NCBI RefSeq assembly: GCF_011046735.1
Contig: NZ_CP049258.1
Span: forward strand, 682,001-746,000
Direction: 5' to 3'
Length of the DNA: 64,000 nucleotides
Origin: Nordella sp. HKS 07
GTDB taxonomy: Bacteria; Pseudomonadota; Alphaproteobacteria; Rhizobiales; Aestuariivirgaceae
Part shown: positions 48,190 through 57,139 of the stretch, one piece after another
Layout: each line of letters begins with the position of its first letter
How positions within the stretch are numbered: position 1 is the stretch's first letter
Made by a program: the position numbers and the translations under genes
Notes under the pieces: model-generated
The model's database searches: none
Told to the model about the DNA's origin: nothing
The model's input: only the letters and a program-made list of their open reading frames with translations

Positions 48190-48383
48190 GCCGTGAATTC
48201 CCTCAATCACCCACTGTCATAGTCAATATTGGCGCCCGGCATGCCGCTTCATTCCCTCGCGTAGCACTGGGCGGTGAACGTTTGTTCTACACTTTGCGCG
48301 CGAGCGCAATCCGCATTTTGCCGCCTGACGCGCAAAGTGATAGGGGAACTCGCTTGAACCAGTACCGGGGCGCGCCTCACGCC

Positions 48384-49529
48384 ATGTCACCTAGAGTCAT
48401 CCGCCGGGCGCGCGGCGCCATCGCGACCACCTTCCTCGTCTACGGACTGATTGTCGGCGCCTGGGTTCCGCATATTCCGCTGGCCAAGGACCGGCTCGCT
48501 GTCGGCAACGGCATCTTCGGGCTTGCCCTTCTCGCCATCGCGATTGGCGGCATCATCGCCATGCCGCTTGCCGCCGGCATGACGAGCCGCTTCGGCAGCG
48601 CCAAGGTCACGGCGGTTACCGGCATTGCCCTCTGCCTCGCTTTCATCCTGCCGCCGCTGGCGCCGAACCTCGTGACTTTCCTGCCGGCCGCCCTCCTCTT
48701 CGGCGCCGCCCTGGGCGGCATGGACGTCGCGATGAACGCGCATGGCGTCGCGGTCGAAAAGGCGCTGCGGCGACCGTCGATGTCCTTCGTCCACGCCGCC
48801 TACAGCCTGGGCGCCCTGATTGGAACCGTGCTGGGCGCCCTGCTTCTCACGGTGATCGGCGAAACGAGCCAGGTCCTGCTCACCACTTTTCTCGGTCTTA
48901 CCCTGTTCTTTGCCTGTATTCCCTTCTACCTGCCTTCGGCGGTCGACAAGGGCGCCGCGGGTGCGATCTTCGTCTGGCCCACCCGCGCATCGCTCGGCCT
49001 CGGCGCACTTTGCTTCCTGACCCTGATGTCGGAGGGTGCCATCATAGACTGGTCCGGTTTGATGCTCCGGCAGCGTTTCATGATCGAGGCCAGCACGGCG
49101 GCCCTGGGTTTCGCGGCATTCACCACCGGCATGACGGCGGCACGCCTTCTCGGCGACAGGCTTCGCCTGAAAATCGGCGCCACCCGGCTCTTGCGCTGGA
49201 GTGCCCTGATGGCGGCGGCGGGATTGGCGATTGCGCTGGTCATTCCCTCGCCCGTCATTGCCATCGCGGCCCTTGCCTTCACCGGCATGGGGCTCGGCAA
49301 TGCCGCGCCCATTCTCTTTGCCGGTGGCGGCCGGCTCGAACCCGAGGCGCCGGGACGCGGCATCGCCGCGGTGACGACGCTCGGCTATACCGGCTTCCTC
49401 GCCGGGCCGCCCTTCATCGGCCTGCTCGCCGAGCTGGGCGGGCTGCCTCTGGCGCTTGGACTCGTCGTGCTGGCCTCGCTCGTCATTGCCGCTTGCGCCC
49501 GTGCCGCTGGCGCCGCCGATTCCTATTAG
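48384..49529 (+). CDS. Major facilitator superfamily transporter
   Basis: Inner-membrane transporter of about 381 residues with 12 predicted helices (the first at TTFLVYGLIVGAWVPHIPL). The loop between helices 2 and 3 contains MPLAAGMTSRFGSAKV, the MFS motif A position. An upstream TTG at 48354 has AGGGGA before it, so the true start might be earlier. Transport substrate is unknown. An SDR gene follows after 38 bases. Confidence 0.85.
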   Translation: MSPRVIRRARGAIATTFLVYGLIVGAWVPHIPLAKDRLAVGNGIFGLALLAIAIGGIIAMPLAAGMTSRFGSAKVTAVTGIALCLAFILPPLAPNLVTFLPAALLFGAALGGMDVAMNAHGVAVEKALRRPSMSFVHAAYSLGALIGTVLGALLLTVIGETSQVLLTTFLGLTLFFACIPFYLPSAVDKGAAGAIFVWPTRASLGLGALCFLTLMSEGAIIDWSGLMLRQRFMIEASTAALGFAAFTTGMTAARLLGDRLRLKIGATRLLRWSALMAAAGLAIALVIPSPVIAIAALAFTGMGLGNAAPILFAGGGRLEPEAPGRGIAAVTTLGYTGFLAGPPFIGLLAELGGLPLALGLVVLASLVIAACARAAGAADSY

Positions 49530-49567
49530 CTGAGACTCGGCCGAACGGGCAGAAGAAGGGGACTTCG

Positions 49568-50320
49568 ATGGGCAAGTCGGCTTTCACGGGCAAGACCGTG
49601 GTGATCACCGGCGCCGGCCGCGGCCTGGGCGCCGCCTTCGCGGTCATCCTCGCCGATCAGGGCGCCGACGTCATCATGACCGGTCGCAACACCGAGCAGG
49701 TGACCACCGCCGCCGAGGCGATCGGTTTGCGCACCGGCAAAAGGCCCCGCACTCTTGTCTTCGATCTCGCCGATCCCGGCCAGGTGACGCTCACCGCCAA
49801 GAAGCTGCGCGACGAGATGGAGAAGATCGACATTCTCATCAACAATGGCGCGCAGTGGCTGCCCGGCAGGATGGACGAGCACGACGCCTTCTCCATTGTC
49901 ACCACCATCTCCTCCGCCGTGACCGGCACGCTCCTGTTTACCCGCGGCCTCATCAAGCCGCTCGAGGCCTCGGGCGCGGGCGACATCCTCAACATCGTCT
50001 CGATCTCGGGACTTCCGAATGTGCCGCTTCATGGCGAGTCGATCGCCTTCCATGCGGCTAAGCACGGGCAAACGGGCATGACCGAGGGCCTCAAACAGGA
50101 ATTGAAGGGTCGCCCGATCAGGGTGAGCGCGCTTTATCCGCCCAATCTCGTCGACATCTCGCCGCTCGATGCCGAGGACTGGGCGGCGGAGCGCCCGGCG
50201 GATTCGCTCGTCACCAACCGTGACATCGTCGAGGCCGGCATTTTTGCGCTGACGCGGCCGCGCCACGTGACGCTGGCCTCGCTCATCATCGACCCCGATA
50301 AGGGCGGCACGTTTCCCTGA
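49568..50320 (+). CDS. Short-chain dehydrogenase/reductase
   Basis: Rossmann-fold oxidoreductase of 250 residues. The cofactor motif TGAGRGLGAAFA (TGxxxGxG) is at the N-terminus, INNGA follows, and the catalytic region reads SISGLPNVPLHGESIAFHAAKHG. The usual Tyr of YxxxK is replaced by Phe (FHAAK), so catalysis may be impaired or atypical. The frame continues upstream in the MFS gene, but the ATG at 49568 begins the fold. It lies next to a second SDR gene. Confidence 0.85.
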   Translation: MGKSAFTGKTVVITGAGRGLGAAFAVILADQGADVIMTGRNTEQVTTAAEAIGLRTGKRPRTLVFDLADPGQVTLTAKKLRDEMEKIDILINNGAQWLPGRMDEHDAFSIVTTISSAVTGTLLFTRGLIKPLEASGAGDILNIVSISGLPNVPLHGESIAFHAAKHGQTGMTEGLKQELKGRPIRVSALYPPNLVDISPLDAEDWAAERPADSLVTNRDIVEAGIFALTRPRHVTLASLIIDPDKGGTFP

Positions 50321-50336
50321 TAGCATTGGGCCCATC

Positions 50337-51116
50337 ATGAAGTTGAAGGACAGGATCGCCATCATCACCGGCGCGGCGAGAGGCATTGGCCGCGCCTGCG
50401 CCGAGCGCCTGCTCGCCGAGGGGGCCCGTGTCGTCCTCACCGATATCGACGATGCGCGTGGCGCGGAAGCCGCGAACGCGCTGGGCGACGGTGCTTCCTA
50501 TCTTCATTGCGATGTCGGCGATGCCGAAGATGTGAATCGCATCGTGGGCATCGTCGTGACGCGCCATGGTGCGATCGACATCCTCATCAACAATGCCGGC
50601 ATCACCGCGGCAGGTGACATTCTTGAGATATCCGAAGCCGATTTCGATCGGGTGATCCGCGTCAATCTAAGAGGTAATTTCCTGATGGGTCAGGCGGCGG
50701 CACGCCAGATGGTGAAGCAGGTGAGAGAGGGCCGTAAGCCCGGCGCCATCGTCAACATGTCTTCGGTCAACGCCGTCTTCGCCATCGCGACGCAAGTGCC
50801 CTATTCGGCGTCCAAGGGCGGCGTCAACCAGCTCACCAAGGTTATGGCGCTGGGTTTGGCCGAGCATGGCATCCGCGTCAATGCCATCGGCCCCGGCTCG
50901 ATCATGACCGACATGCTGACGACAGTGAATGCTGATCCCGAGGCGCGCCACCGCCTTCTGTCGCGCACGCCTTTGGGACGTATCGGCGAGACGGAGGAGA
51001 TCGCCGCCATCGCGGCCTTCCTCGTCTCGGACGATGCGAGCTACATCACGGGTCAGACGATCTATGCGGATGGCGGCAGACTGCCGCTCAACTACACCGT
51101 GCCGGTGCGCTCATGA
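50337..51116 (+). CDS. Short-chain dehydrogenase/reductase
   Basis: A protein of 259 residues. Cofactor motif ITGAARGIGRACAERL, an Asp at the end of beta-2 (LTDID) which favours NAD(H), NNAGITAAGD, the catalytic NMSSVNAVFAIATQVPYSASKGG (Ser, Tyr, Lys), and the family-typical C-terminus ITGQTIYADGGRLP. Substrate is unknown, probably an alcohol or sugar alcohol. It overlaps the GNAT gene by four bases (ATGA). Confidence 0.92.
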   Translation: MKLKDRIAIITGAARGIGRACAERLLAEGARVVLTDIDDARGAEAANALGDGASYLHCDVGDAEDVNRIVGIVVTRHGAIDILINNAGITAAGDILEISEADFDRVIRVNLRGNFLMGQAAARQMVKQVREGRKPGAIVNMSSVNAVFAIATQVPYSASKGGVNQLTKVMALGLAEHGIRVNAIGPGSIMTDMLTTVNADPEARHRLLSRTPLGRIGETEEIAAIAAFLVSDDASYITGQTIYADGGRLPLNYTVPVRS

Positions 51117-51550
51117 TCCGCGTGGCGCGTCCCGAAGATCTGCCGGCGATGACGGCGATCCGCATTTCAGTCAGCGAGAACCATATGAGCGTGGAGCAGA
51201 TGGCGGAACGCGGCATCCCGCCGGACGGAACGCTCGCCGAAATGGCGGCGGGCGATCTCGGCGCCTGGGTGGCGGAGGAACAGGACGGGCTCGTCGCCTT
51301 CGCCATGGCCGACCGGCGCAACGCCTCGCTCTTCGCTCTCTTCACCAAGCCCGGCCGCGAAGGAAAAGGTCATGGCTCGGCGCTTCTCGCCGCAGCTGAG
51401 GCGTGGCTGATTGAAATGGGCCATCGCGAGGCCTGGCTCACGACCGCGACGGACTCGCGTGCCGCTGCCTTCTACGCCTTGAAAGGCCGGCGAACGACCG
51501 ATGAAGGCGATCCGGGCGACACATTGTTCCGCAAATCGCTCGCCCGGTAA
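51113..51550 (+). CDS. GNAT-family N-acetyltransferase
   Basis: A protein of 145 residues. The acetyl-CoA-binding loop is KPGREGKGHGSALLAAAEAWL (QxxGxG/A type), preceded by FALFT and followed by WLTTATDSRAAAFYALKG. The acceptor substrate cannot be predicted. Its ATG overlaps the stop of the preceding SDR, so the pair is coupled. Confidence 0.88.
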   Translation: MIRVARPEDLPAMTAIRISVSENHMSVEQMAERGIPPDGTLAEMAAGDLGAWVAEEQDGLVAFAMADRRNASLFALFTKPGREGKGHGSALLAAAEAWLIEMGHREAWLTTATDSRAAAFYALKGRRTTDEGDPGDTLFRKSLAR

Positions 51551-51573
51551 GGCGGGAGCGAAATGCCGCAGCG

Positions 51574-51795
51574 CTATGCCTTTTTCCTGGCAGACAGCGA
51601 CTTTGTCTTGAGCGAGCGTGACTTGGCGCTTCGCAGGGCATCCTGGAGCTCTGTCACTTCCTGTGCTTCCCTGGCCAGACGCAAAGCGCGCAGGTGCTCG
51701 GTCTTGGAAGCGCGCTCCCTTGCATCCTTCTCGATAATGGCCATTGCGGTATCGTGGGTGGCCTTCGCTTTGCTCGCACTGATTGAATAAGACAT
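51574..51795 (-). CDS. Hypothetical helical basic protein, 73 residues
   Basis: MSYSISASKAKATHDTAMAI followed by a long charged helix and a Lys/Arg/Ser-rich tail. I do not recognise a family. The start at 51795 has GAGAAAG upstream. It stands alone, converging with the GNAT gene. Confidence 0.45.
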   Translation of the reverse strand: MSYSISASKAKATHDTAMAIIEKDARERASKTEHLRALRLAREAQEVTELQDALRSAKSRSLKTKSLSARKKA

Positions 51796-52095
51796 TGATC
51801 TTTCTCGCAAACAGGTTCTTCAAAGGTTCGTCGGCAGCGTAGCCGGTACATCCGCGGTCTACGCTGCTGACGCGGCATGGCCGCTTTGATCGATGTTCTG
51901 AAATCCGGGATTTCCGCGCTTCACAAGCGCCCGCCAACAATGTTGGGTTGAAAATTCGATGTTCCTCATATGGGGACAAATCGCCCAATTTCAAGCCCAT
52001 TCAGTCGGTTACGGCCGAAACGGACTGTGCCGTTAGGTCACATACGGACGGCGATCGAAAGGCCGATTTTTTCACCTTGTCGGTGACATACGCCC
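51796..52095. other. Intergenic region between the small protein and AraC genes
   Basis: 300 bases without a gene or a recognisable terminator. Confidence 0.4.
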
Positions 52096-53091
52096 TCAGG
52101 CGGCCACATCGTCGCAATCCGCGGTCTCGCTGGTCATCCGTTTGCGAAAGCCCGAGGGCGTGTCGCCATAGTGAGCGCGGAAGCTGCGGTTGAAATAGGA
52201 CATATCGGTGAAGCCGGCCTGGCGCGCGACCGCCGATATCTTGAGGGTGCTCTTGCCGGCATCGGCTAGCAACGCCCCTACCGCCTTGAGCCGTCTCGCT
52301 AGCACATGCTCGGAAAAGGTAAGGCCGCTTTCGGCGAGGAGAAAATGCACATATCGCGGGGTCACGCCCAGGGTCGCGGCGACCGATGCGGCGCTCAAGG
52401 TGGATTGGGCCAGCTTGCGCTCTATCTCCCGCAGAACGGCGGCATGCCGTGCAGCCCTCACCCCGCGTCGTTCGGCGAGCTGGAGTGCTCCAGATTCATA
52501 AGCGATTGCCATTCTGATGAGATCAATGAGATGCTCGCCGAAGACTCGCACCTCCTCCGCATCACCCAGGGTTTCGCTGTCCTGGAGACCGTCGAGATAC
52601 TTGGTCAGCAATCTGACCGCCAAGCCGCTCGTGCCGAGCTTGAGCCCGACGAACCGCTTGATATGCGGCGCCGCCTTCGCCAAGTCGGCGCGCATGACCT
52701 GGAGCGCCCAGCAGCTGGCCCCGGCGCCCATATGCAGCCCGCCTGCTTCGGCACCGTCGCAAAGCACGCCCTCTCCCGGCCCAAGCTGGAAGGGCGTCTC
52801 ACCCTGTGTGCACAAGATGCTGCCGTCGATGCAGATGACCGCGACAACTGCATCACAGCTGTCGTAGGTGAGCTCTGACGCGCGTATCTGGCTCATAGTG
52901 CTGGCCGAGACCTTGATCACGGCAACGCTCCCCAATCGGCAGCGTTTGAGTATGCCCATAAAATGCGTGTCTCTTTGCGCGATGGCGCCGAGCACCGCTT
53001 GGCAATCGGCCATTTCGGCGTGGAATATCGGAAAGCGATCGCCGTCCGCCGGTAGCGAGGTGCTGAATTCATCCCATACAAGCTTGTTCAT
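52096..53091 (-). CDS. AraC/XylS-family transcriptional regulator
   Basis: A protein of about 331 residues. The C-terminal two-helix HTH unit runs from SAASVAATLGVTPRYVHFLL to KISAVARQAGFTDMSYFNRS and FRAHYGDTPSGFRKR. The N-terminal half (WDEFSTSLPADGDRFPIFHA) resembles the FeaR/NphR-type ligand-binding domain. The start is uncertain: the ATG at 53091 lacks a clear ribosome-binding site, and the frame is open to 53253 (TTG). It is divergent from the PadR/GyrI pair with repeat sites in the gap. Confidence 0.88.
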   Translation of the reverse strand: MNKLVWDEFSTSLPADGDRFPIFHAEMADCQAVLGAIAQRDTHFMGILKRCRLGSVAVIKVSASTMSQIRASELTYDSCDAVVAVICIDGSILCTQGETPFQLGPGEGVLCDGAEAGGLHMGAGASCWALQVMRADLAKAAPHIKRFVGLKLGTSGLAVRLLTKYLDGLQDSETLGDAEEVRVFGEHLIDLIRMAIAYESGALQLAERRGVRAARHAAVLREIERKLAQSTLSAASVAATLGVTPRYVHFLLAESGLTFSEHVLARRLKAVGALLADAGKSTLKISAVARQAGFTDMSYFNRSFRAHYGDTPSGFRKRMTSETADCDDVAA

Positions 53092-53486
53092 GCCATGCAC
53101 CGCATCGTTGTGGAGCTTTTGGTGTTTTCGGCCCCTCCCGTGAACTGCCTCACACTCGCGCACCGTCGAGGGGAAGGTGATGCGTGAATGCACTGAACTT
53201 TTTACTATCTCAATTGTTGCAATACCCAACTCACGCTCAAGTCTCGATCTCAAAACTCATCTCGCGAGCAAATTATTGCAATAACTACACTTTATGAAGT
53301 AGATCAGCGGAAATGATGGGGAACTCGCCGATGTATAATCGAACTCTGAGTAATGCTGACGCTACAATAAAAATGTTGGAACTACAACAAAAATGAACTT
53401 CGACAATAGCAAAATATTTCCTGCCAGGAAAGCCTGAGGATCCGCGAAGATTGACTACGCCTGGCTCTTATTCTAGCACTAGGATA
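53092..53486. promoter_or_regulatory. AT-rich divergent control region with repeated sites
   Basis: The gap holds a perfect palindrome TTATTGCAATAA (53273-53284), a near-match TTGTTGCAATA around 53215-53225, a TATAAT at 53334-53339, and two direct repeats CTACAAyAAAAATG (53362-53375 and 53382-53395) exactly 20 bases apart. Two helical turns is the usual spacing of AraC-type half sites. A further CTACA begins at 53285. The region is clearly more AT-rich than its neighbours. Which protein binds is inferred. Confidence 0.5.
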
Positions 53487-54032
53487 ATGAAACCTCGCTC
53501 ACTGACGGATGCAGAGCTGTTGGTGCTGGGCCTACTCGCCGAAATGCCGCGCCATGGCTACGAGCTGGAGCAGGTCATCGCTGAGCGCGGCATGCGCGAA
53601 TGGACGCAAATCGGATTCTCATCGATCTATTTTGTACTGGGCAAGCTCGAGAAGGCTGAGCTGGTCGTGACAAGGACGCCCTCCGCGCGCAAGGCCAGGA
53701 AAGCCTATTCAATCACGCCTGCCGGCAAGGCGGCGCTGAGCGCGCAGACTTTCGAGGCGCTGCGCGAGTTCCGTCCGACTTATTCATCAGTTTTGCTGGG
53801 CATGATCCATTGGCCGACATTGTCACGCCAAACCGCGCTCGCAGCGCTCGAATCCCGAAAAGCAGCAGTTTCCCGAGAGATCCAGCGGATAGAACGTGTT
53901 CGTCTCGAGCGTCAGCCGCAGCCCGACTTCATCGAGGCGATCTTCGACTTCACGACCGGCCAGCTGGCGGCAGAGAAATCATGGATCGCCGCGACGCTGA
54001 AATACATGCGAGCCAAGCCCTGGATGGAGTGA
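53487..54032 (+). CDS. PadR-family transcriptional regulator
   Basis: A protein of 181 residues. The winged-helix N-terminus is LTDAELLVLGLLAEMPRHGY to FSSIYFVLGKLEKAELV and ARKAYSITPAGKAAL; the C-terminal half is helical and probably dimerises. PadR proteins usually repress a gene next door in response to a small molecule. The ATG at 53487 is chosen; a TTG at 53451 is possible. The GyrI-like gene starts six bases after its stop. Confidence 0.88.
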   Translation: MKPRSLTDAELLVLGLLAEMPRHGYELEQVIAERGMREWTQIGFSSIYFVLGKLEKAELVVTRTPSARKARKAYSITPAGKAALSAQTFEALREFRPTYSSVLLGMIHWPTLSRQTALAALESRKAAVSREIQRIERVRLERQPQPDFIEAIFDFTTGQLAAEKSWIAATLKYMRAKPWME

Positions 54033-54038
54033 ACCGAC

Positions 54039-54653
54039 ATGGACCTGACCAAGGATCGCGCCAAGCTCAAGGAACTCTATATGCCCGGCACGAAGGATTT
54101 CGACCTGGTCGACGTCCCTGAACTGCCCTTCGCCATGATCGATGGGCATGGTCCGCCAGAGCATGATACCGCCGCGCGCCTGACGAAGTGTCTCTTCACG
54201 GCCATCCAGCCGATAAGACGCCAGGCCCGGGCGCGCATGGGCAAGGCGTTTGTCGAGGCGCCGCTCGAAATGCTGTATTGGGCCCAAGACATGCGCGACC
54301 TTGCGACCGGCAACAAGGAGATGTGGTCGTGGCGGGCGATGATCACTCTTCCCGTTTGGACGGACCAAACGATATTTTCGAACGCCGTGGCCGAGGCCCA
54401 CAGACAGCTTGGCGTCGTGCCCGACACACTTCGGATGGAGCATTTCGAGGAAGGCAGATGCGTCCAGATCATGCATGCCGGGCTCGCGCGGGACATCCCT
54501 TCCCTGCTTGAGCGGCTTTACACGCGGTTCCTGCCGGAAAACAATCTGGTGCCGGCTGGCGCCTATCATGAAATCTATCTGGACGACTGGAGCCGGACCG
54601 CACCCGAACGGCGCAAGATGGTGCTGCGTCAGCCGGTCCGGCCCAAAACCTGA
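54039..54653 (+). CDS. GyrI-like small-molecule-binding protein
   Basis: A protein of 204 residues with the GyrI-like domain (RAKLKELYMPGTKDFDLVDV, PELPFAMIDGHGPPEHDTAA). The fold is that of effector-binding domains such as those of BmrR-type regulators; some stand-alone members hydrolyse or sequester small toxic compounds. It is coupled with the PadR regulator upstream, which likely controls it. An SDR gene converges on it. Confidence 0.85.
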   Translation: MDLTKDRAKLKELYMPGTKDFDLVDVPELPFAMIDGHGPPEHDTAARLTKCLFTAIQPIRRQARARMGKAFVEAPLEMLYWAQDMRDLATGNKEMWSWRAMITLPVWTDQTIFSNAVAEAHRQLGVVPDTLRMEHFEEGRCVQIMHAGLARDIPSLLERLYTRFLPENNLVPAGAYHEIYLDDWSRTAPERRKMVLRQPVRPKT

Positions 54654-54662
54654 GAAGCGCGC

Positions 54663-55262
54663 TTAATCGAGCTTGATCACCTGGCCGGTGATCGCTCCCT
54701 CGACGCACTTCACATAAGCAAGGCCGACGCGCGCCGACGAGACCGGCATATGGCCCGGGAAGAAGCCGTCATATTTCTGGGCCGACGCCTCGAGCACCGT
54801 GGGGCTTACCACATTGATGCGGATGCCGCGCTGAAGCTCGATGGCGGCGCTGAGCGCGAAGGCATTGAGCGCGCCGTTCACCGTCGAGGCATTGACACCC
54901 TTGCGGATCGGGTCGCGGTCGAGCACGCCGCCGGTCAGCGTGAAGGATCCGCTATCATTGATGAGCGACTGTCCGATGAGGACGACGTTGACCTGCCCCA
55001 TCAGCTTGTCCTTGAGGCCATGCATGAACTGGTCCTCGGTCATCGTCGCCAGCGGACCGAAATGCGCATGCCCAGTGCAGGCGACGACGGCATCGAGCTT
55101 GCCCGCCTCCTTGTACATGCGCTCGATCGAGGCGCGGTCGAGTAGGTCGACCTTTACGTCGCCCGACGAGCGCCCGGCGGTGATGACCTCATGCCGGCCT
55201 TTCAGCGCCGCGACGGCCGCCTGGCCGAGCGTGCCAGACGCCCCGATGATCAGTACACGCAT
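54663..55262 (-). CDS. Short-chain dehydrogenase-like protein
   Basis: A compact SDR of 199 residues. GASGTLGQAAVAAL is the cofactor motif, AGRSSGDVKVDLLDRASIER suggests NADP(H) preference through the Arg after beta-2, and VNGALNAFALSAAIELQRGI replaces the usual YxxxK with NGALN. It may therefore be a catalytically atypical member. Its ATG overlaps the stop of the trcR-type gene by one base (TAATG). Confidence 0.85.
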   Translation of the reverse strand: MRVLIIGASGTLGQAAVAALKGRHEVITAGRSSGDVKVDLLDRASIERMYKEAGKLDAVVACTGHAHFGPLATMTEDQFMHGLKDKLMGQVNVVLIGQSLINDSGSFTLTGGVLDRDPIRKGVNASTVNGALNAFALSAAIELQRGIRINVVSPTVLEASAQKYDGFFPGHMPVSSARVGLAYVKCVEGAITGQVIKLD

Positions 55263-55975
55263 TATTCGTCCTCTGACGGCGCCTTGAGGCCTTTCAACTT
55301 GGCGAAGACGGAATCGGCGTCATATTCGTCCTCATCCGATTTCTTCGGACGTGGGGCCTCTTCTTCATGCGGCTCGGCCGGTGCGACCGCCGCCGCGGCC
55401 GGAATCAGAGTGCGCACTGGCTCGGCGTCGGGCGCGATTCCGCGGCCGGCCTTGCGCGCCGCTCTCTGCACCGCGAAATCGAGATCGATCTGCGAGCACA
55501 GGCCCAGCGACACCGGATCGACCGGCTTGATGTTGGGGGCATTCCAATGGGTGCGGTCGCGGATCGCGGCGATCGTCGTCTTGGTGGTGCCGACCAGCTT
55601 CATGATCTGCGAGTCCGGCAGTTCCGGATGATAGCGCAACAGCCAGGCAATCGCATCGGGCCGGTCACCGCGCTTCGATACCGGCGTGTAGCGCGGTCCC
55701 TTGGTCGACTTCTGAATAGCGATATTGACCTTGGGCTCCAGCAACCTCAGACGGTATTCGGCGTCTTTCTCGCCCTTCTCGATCTCCTCGCGGGTGAGCT
55801 GGCCGCCGGTCACCGGATCGAGTCCCTTGATGCCCTGCGCCACATCGCCATCGGCGATGCCCTTTACCTCGAGCTCGTGCAGTCCGCAGAAGTCGGCGAT
55901 CTGGCGGAAGGTGAGCGCGGTATTCTCGACGAGCCACACGGCGGTGGCCTTGGGCATCAGCGGTGCGCGTGACAT
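55262..55975 (-). CDS. trcR: DUF1013 protein TrcR, RNA-polymerase-associated cell-cycle regulator
   Basis: A protein of 237 residues of the DUF1013 family, conserved across Alphaproteobacteria. In Caulobacter the homologue TrcR associates with RNA polymerase and supports cell-cycle transcription. The N-terminal HTH-like part (PKATAVWLVENTALTFRQIA) and the second region (HPELPDSQIMKLVGTTKTTI) are the recognisable segments. The acidic C-terminus ends with FAKLKGLKAPSEDE. AAGGAG lies nine bases before the ATG. Sequence shows the family; the role is inferred from homologues. Confidence 0.9.
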   Translation of the reverse strand: MSRAPLMPKATAVWLVENTALTFRQIADFCGLHELEVKGIADGDVAQGIKGLDPVTGGQLTREEIEKGEKDAEYRLRLLEPKVNIAIQKSTKGPRYTPVSKRGDRPDAIAWLLRYHPELPDSQIMKLVGTTKTTIAAIRDRTHWNAPNIKPVDPVSLGLCSQIDLDFAVQRAARKAGRGIAPDAEPVRTLIPAAAAVAPAEPHEEEAPRPKKSDEDEYDADSVFAKLKGLKAPSEDE

Positions 55976-56061
55976 AGGTAAAAACTCCTTCAGAACCGAT
56001 GGCTCTGTGATCGCGAGATCAAAAGATGAATGGAATAAGGGTTATATAGGCGCTGCGGCCC

Positions 56062-57060
56062 TCACGGCACAAGCACAATCTTGCCGACATGGGCGCTCGA
56101 TTCCATGAGGCGGTGCGCTTCCGCGGCCTCCGCCAGCGGGAAGGTCCGGTAGATTTGCGGCCGGATTTTGCCCTCGGCCAGAAGCGGCCAGACCCGGGCT
56201 TCCAGCGCCCGGGCAATCTGCGCCTTTTCGGCGACACTGCGGGGCCTCAGGGTAGACCCTGAAAGAGTGAGCCGTTTCAGCATGATGGGAAGAAGATCTA
56301 CCTCCACCTTCGAGCCCTTGAGGAAGGCGATATTGACAAGCCGCCCATGCATCGCCGCGGTCGCCAGATTGCGCCCGACATAGTCGCCTCCCACCATGTC
56401 GAGGATGACGTCCGCCCCCTTCCCCGCCGTAGCTGACTTGACGACCTCGACGAAGTCTTCCTCCCGGTAATTGATGCCGCGCTCCGCTCCCAAGGCCTCG
56501 CAGGCGCGGCATTTTTCGGCCGAGCCCGCGGTGGCGAAGACACGTGAGCCCAGCTGGTGCGCCATCATGATGGCCGTTGTGCCGATGCCGCTCGAGCCGC
56601 CATGGACGAGGAGCGTCTCGCCGGGCTTGAGCCCGGCCCGCTCGAAGACATTCGTCCATACGGTAAAGAAGGTTTCGGGAATGCCCCCCGCCTCGATGAG
56701 GGATATCCCTTGCGGCACCGGCAGGACATTGTCCTCGGCCGCCGCGCAATACTCCGCATAGCCGCCGCCCGGCACCAGAGCGCAGACGGAGTCGCCTTCC
56801 CGGTAGCGCGTCACTTGTGCCCCCATGGCCACCACATGGCCCGCCACTTCGAGGCCCGGCGTCGCCGGCGCCCCGGCGGGCGGCGGATAGCCGCCTTGGC
56901 GCTGCAATACATCCGGCCGGTTGACACCGGCGGCAGCGACCTTGATCAGCACCTCGCTGTCCTTGAGGACCGGAAGGGCGGTCGCCTCGGCTTTGAGCAC
57001 GTCAGGTCCGCCGGGTGTCGTGATGGCGATGGCGGTCATCTGGTGGGGCAGCGCTGACAT
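56062..57060 (-). CDS. NAD(P)H-quinone oxidoreductase, PIG3-like MDR family
   Basis: Zinc-free medium-chain reductase of 332 residues, similar to PIG3/TP53I3 quinone reductases. The GroES-like half starts MSALPHQMTAIAITTPGGPD, with GVNRPDVLQRQGGYPPPAGA. The Rossmann half has VHGGSSGIGTTAIMMAHQLG. It probably reduces quinones with NADPH. It is transcribed toward the trcR gene, 86 bases away, so they may share a transcript. Confidence 0.93.
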   Translation of the reverse strand: MSALPHQMTAIAITTPGGPDVLKAEATALPVLKDSEVLIKVAAAGVNRPDVLQRQGGYPPPAGAPATPGLEVAGHVVAMGAQVTRYREGDSVCALVPGGGYAEYCAAAEDNVLPVPQGISLIEAGGIPETFFTVWTNVFERAGLKPGETLLVHGGSSGIGTTAIMMAHQLGSRVFATAGSAEKCRACEALGAERGINYREEDFVEVVKSATAGKGADVILDMVGGDYVGRNLATAAMHGRLVNIAFLKGSKVEVDLLPIMLKRLTLSGSTLRPRSVAEKAQIARALEARVWPLLAEGKIRPQIYRTFPLAEAAEAHRLMESSAHVGKIVLVP

Positions 57061-57139
57061 GGTAGGCTCCTATACTTGCACGTGCGGGAAGCAGAGGCCA
57101 AACTGCCCATTCTGTTCACATCGTCAAGGGAGTAGGCCC

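Noticed and set aside
49568-50320. The 436-codon frame starting at 49010 as one fused protein.
   Set aside because: The part before 49568 is the out-of-frame reading of the MFS gene; the SDR fold begins at MGKSAFTGKTVVITG.
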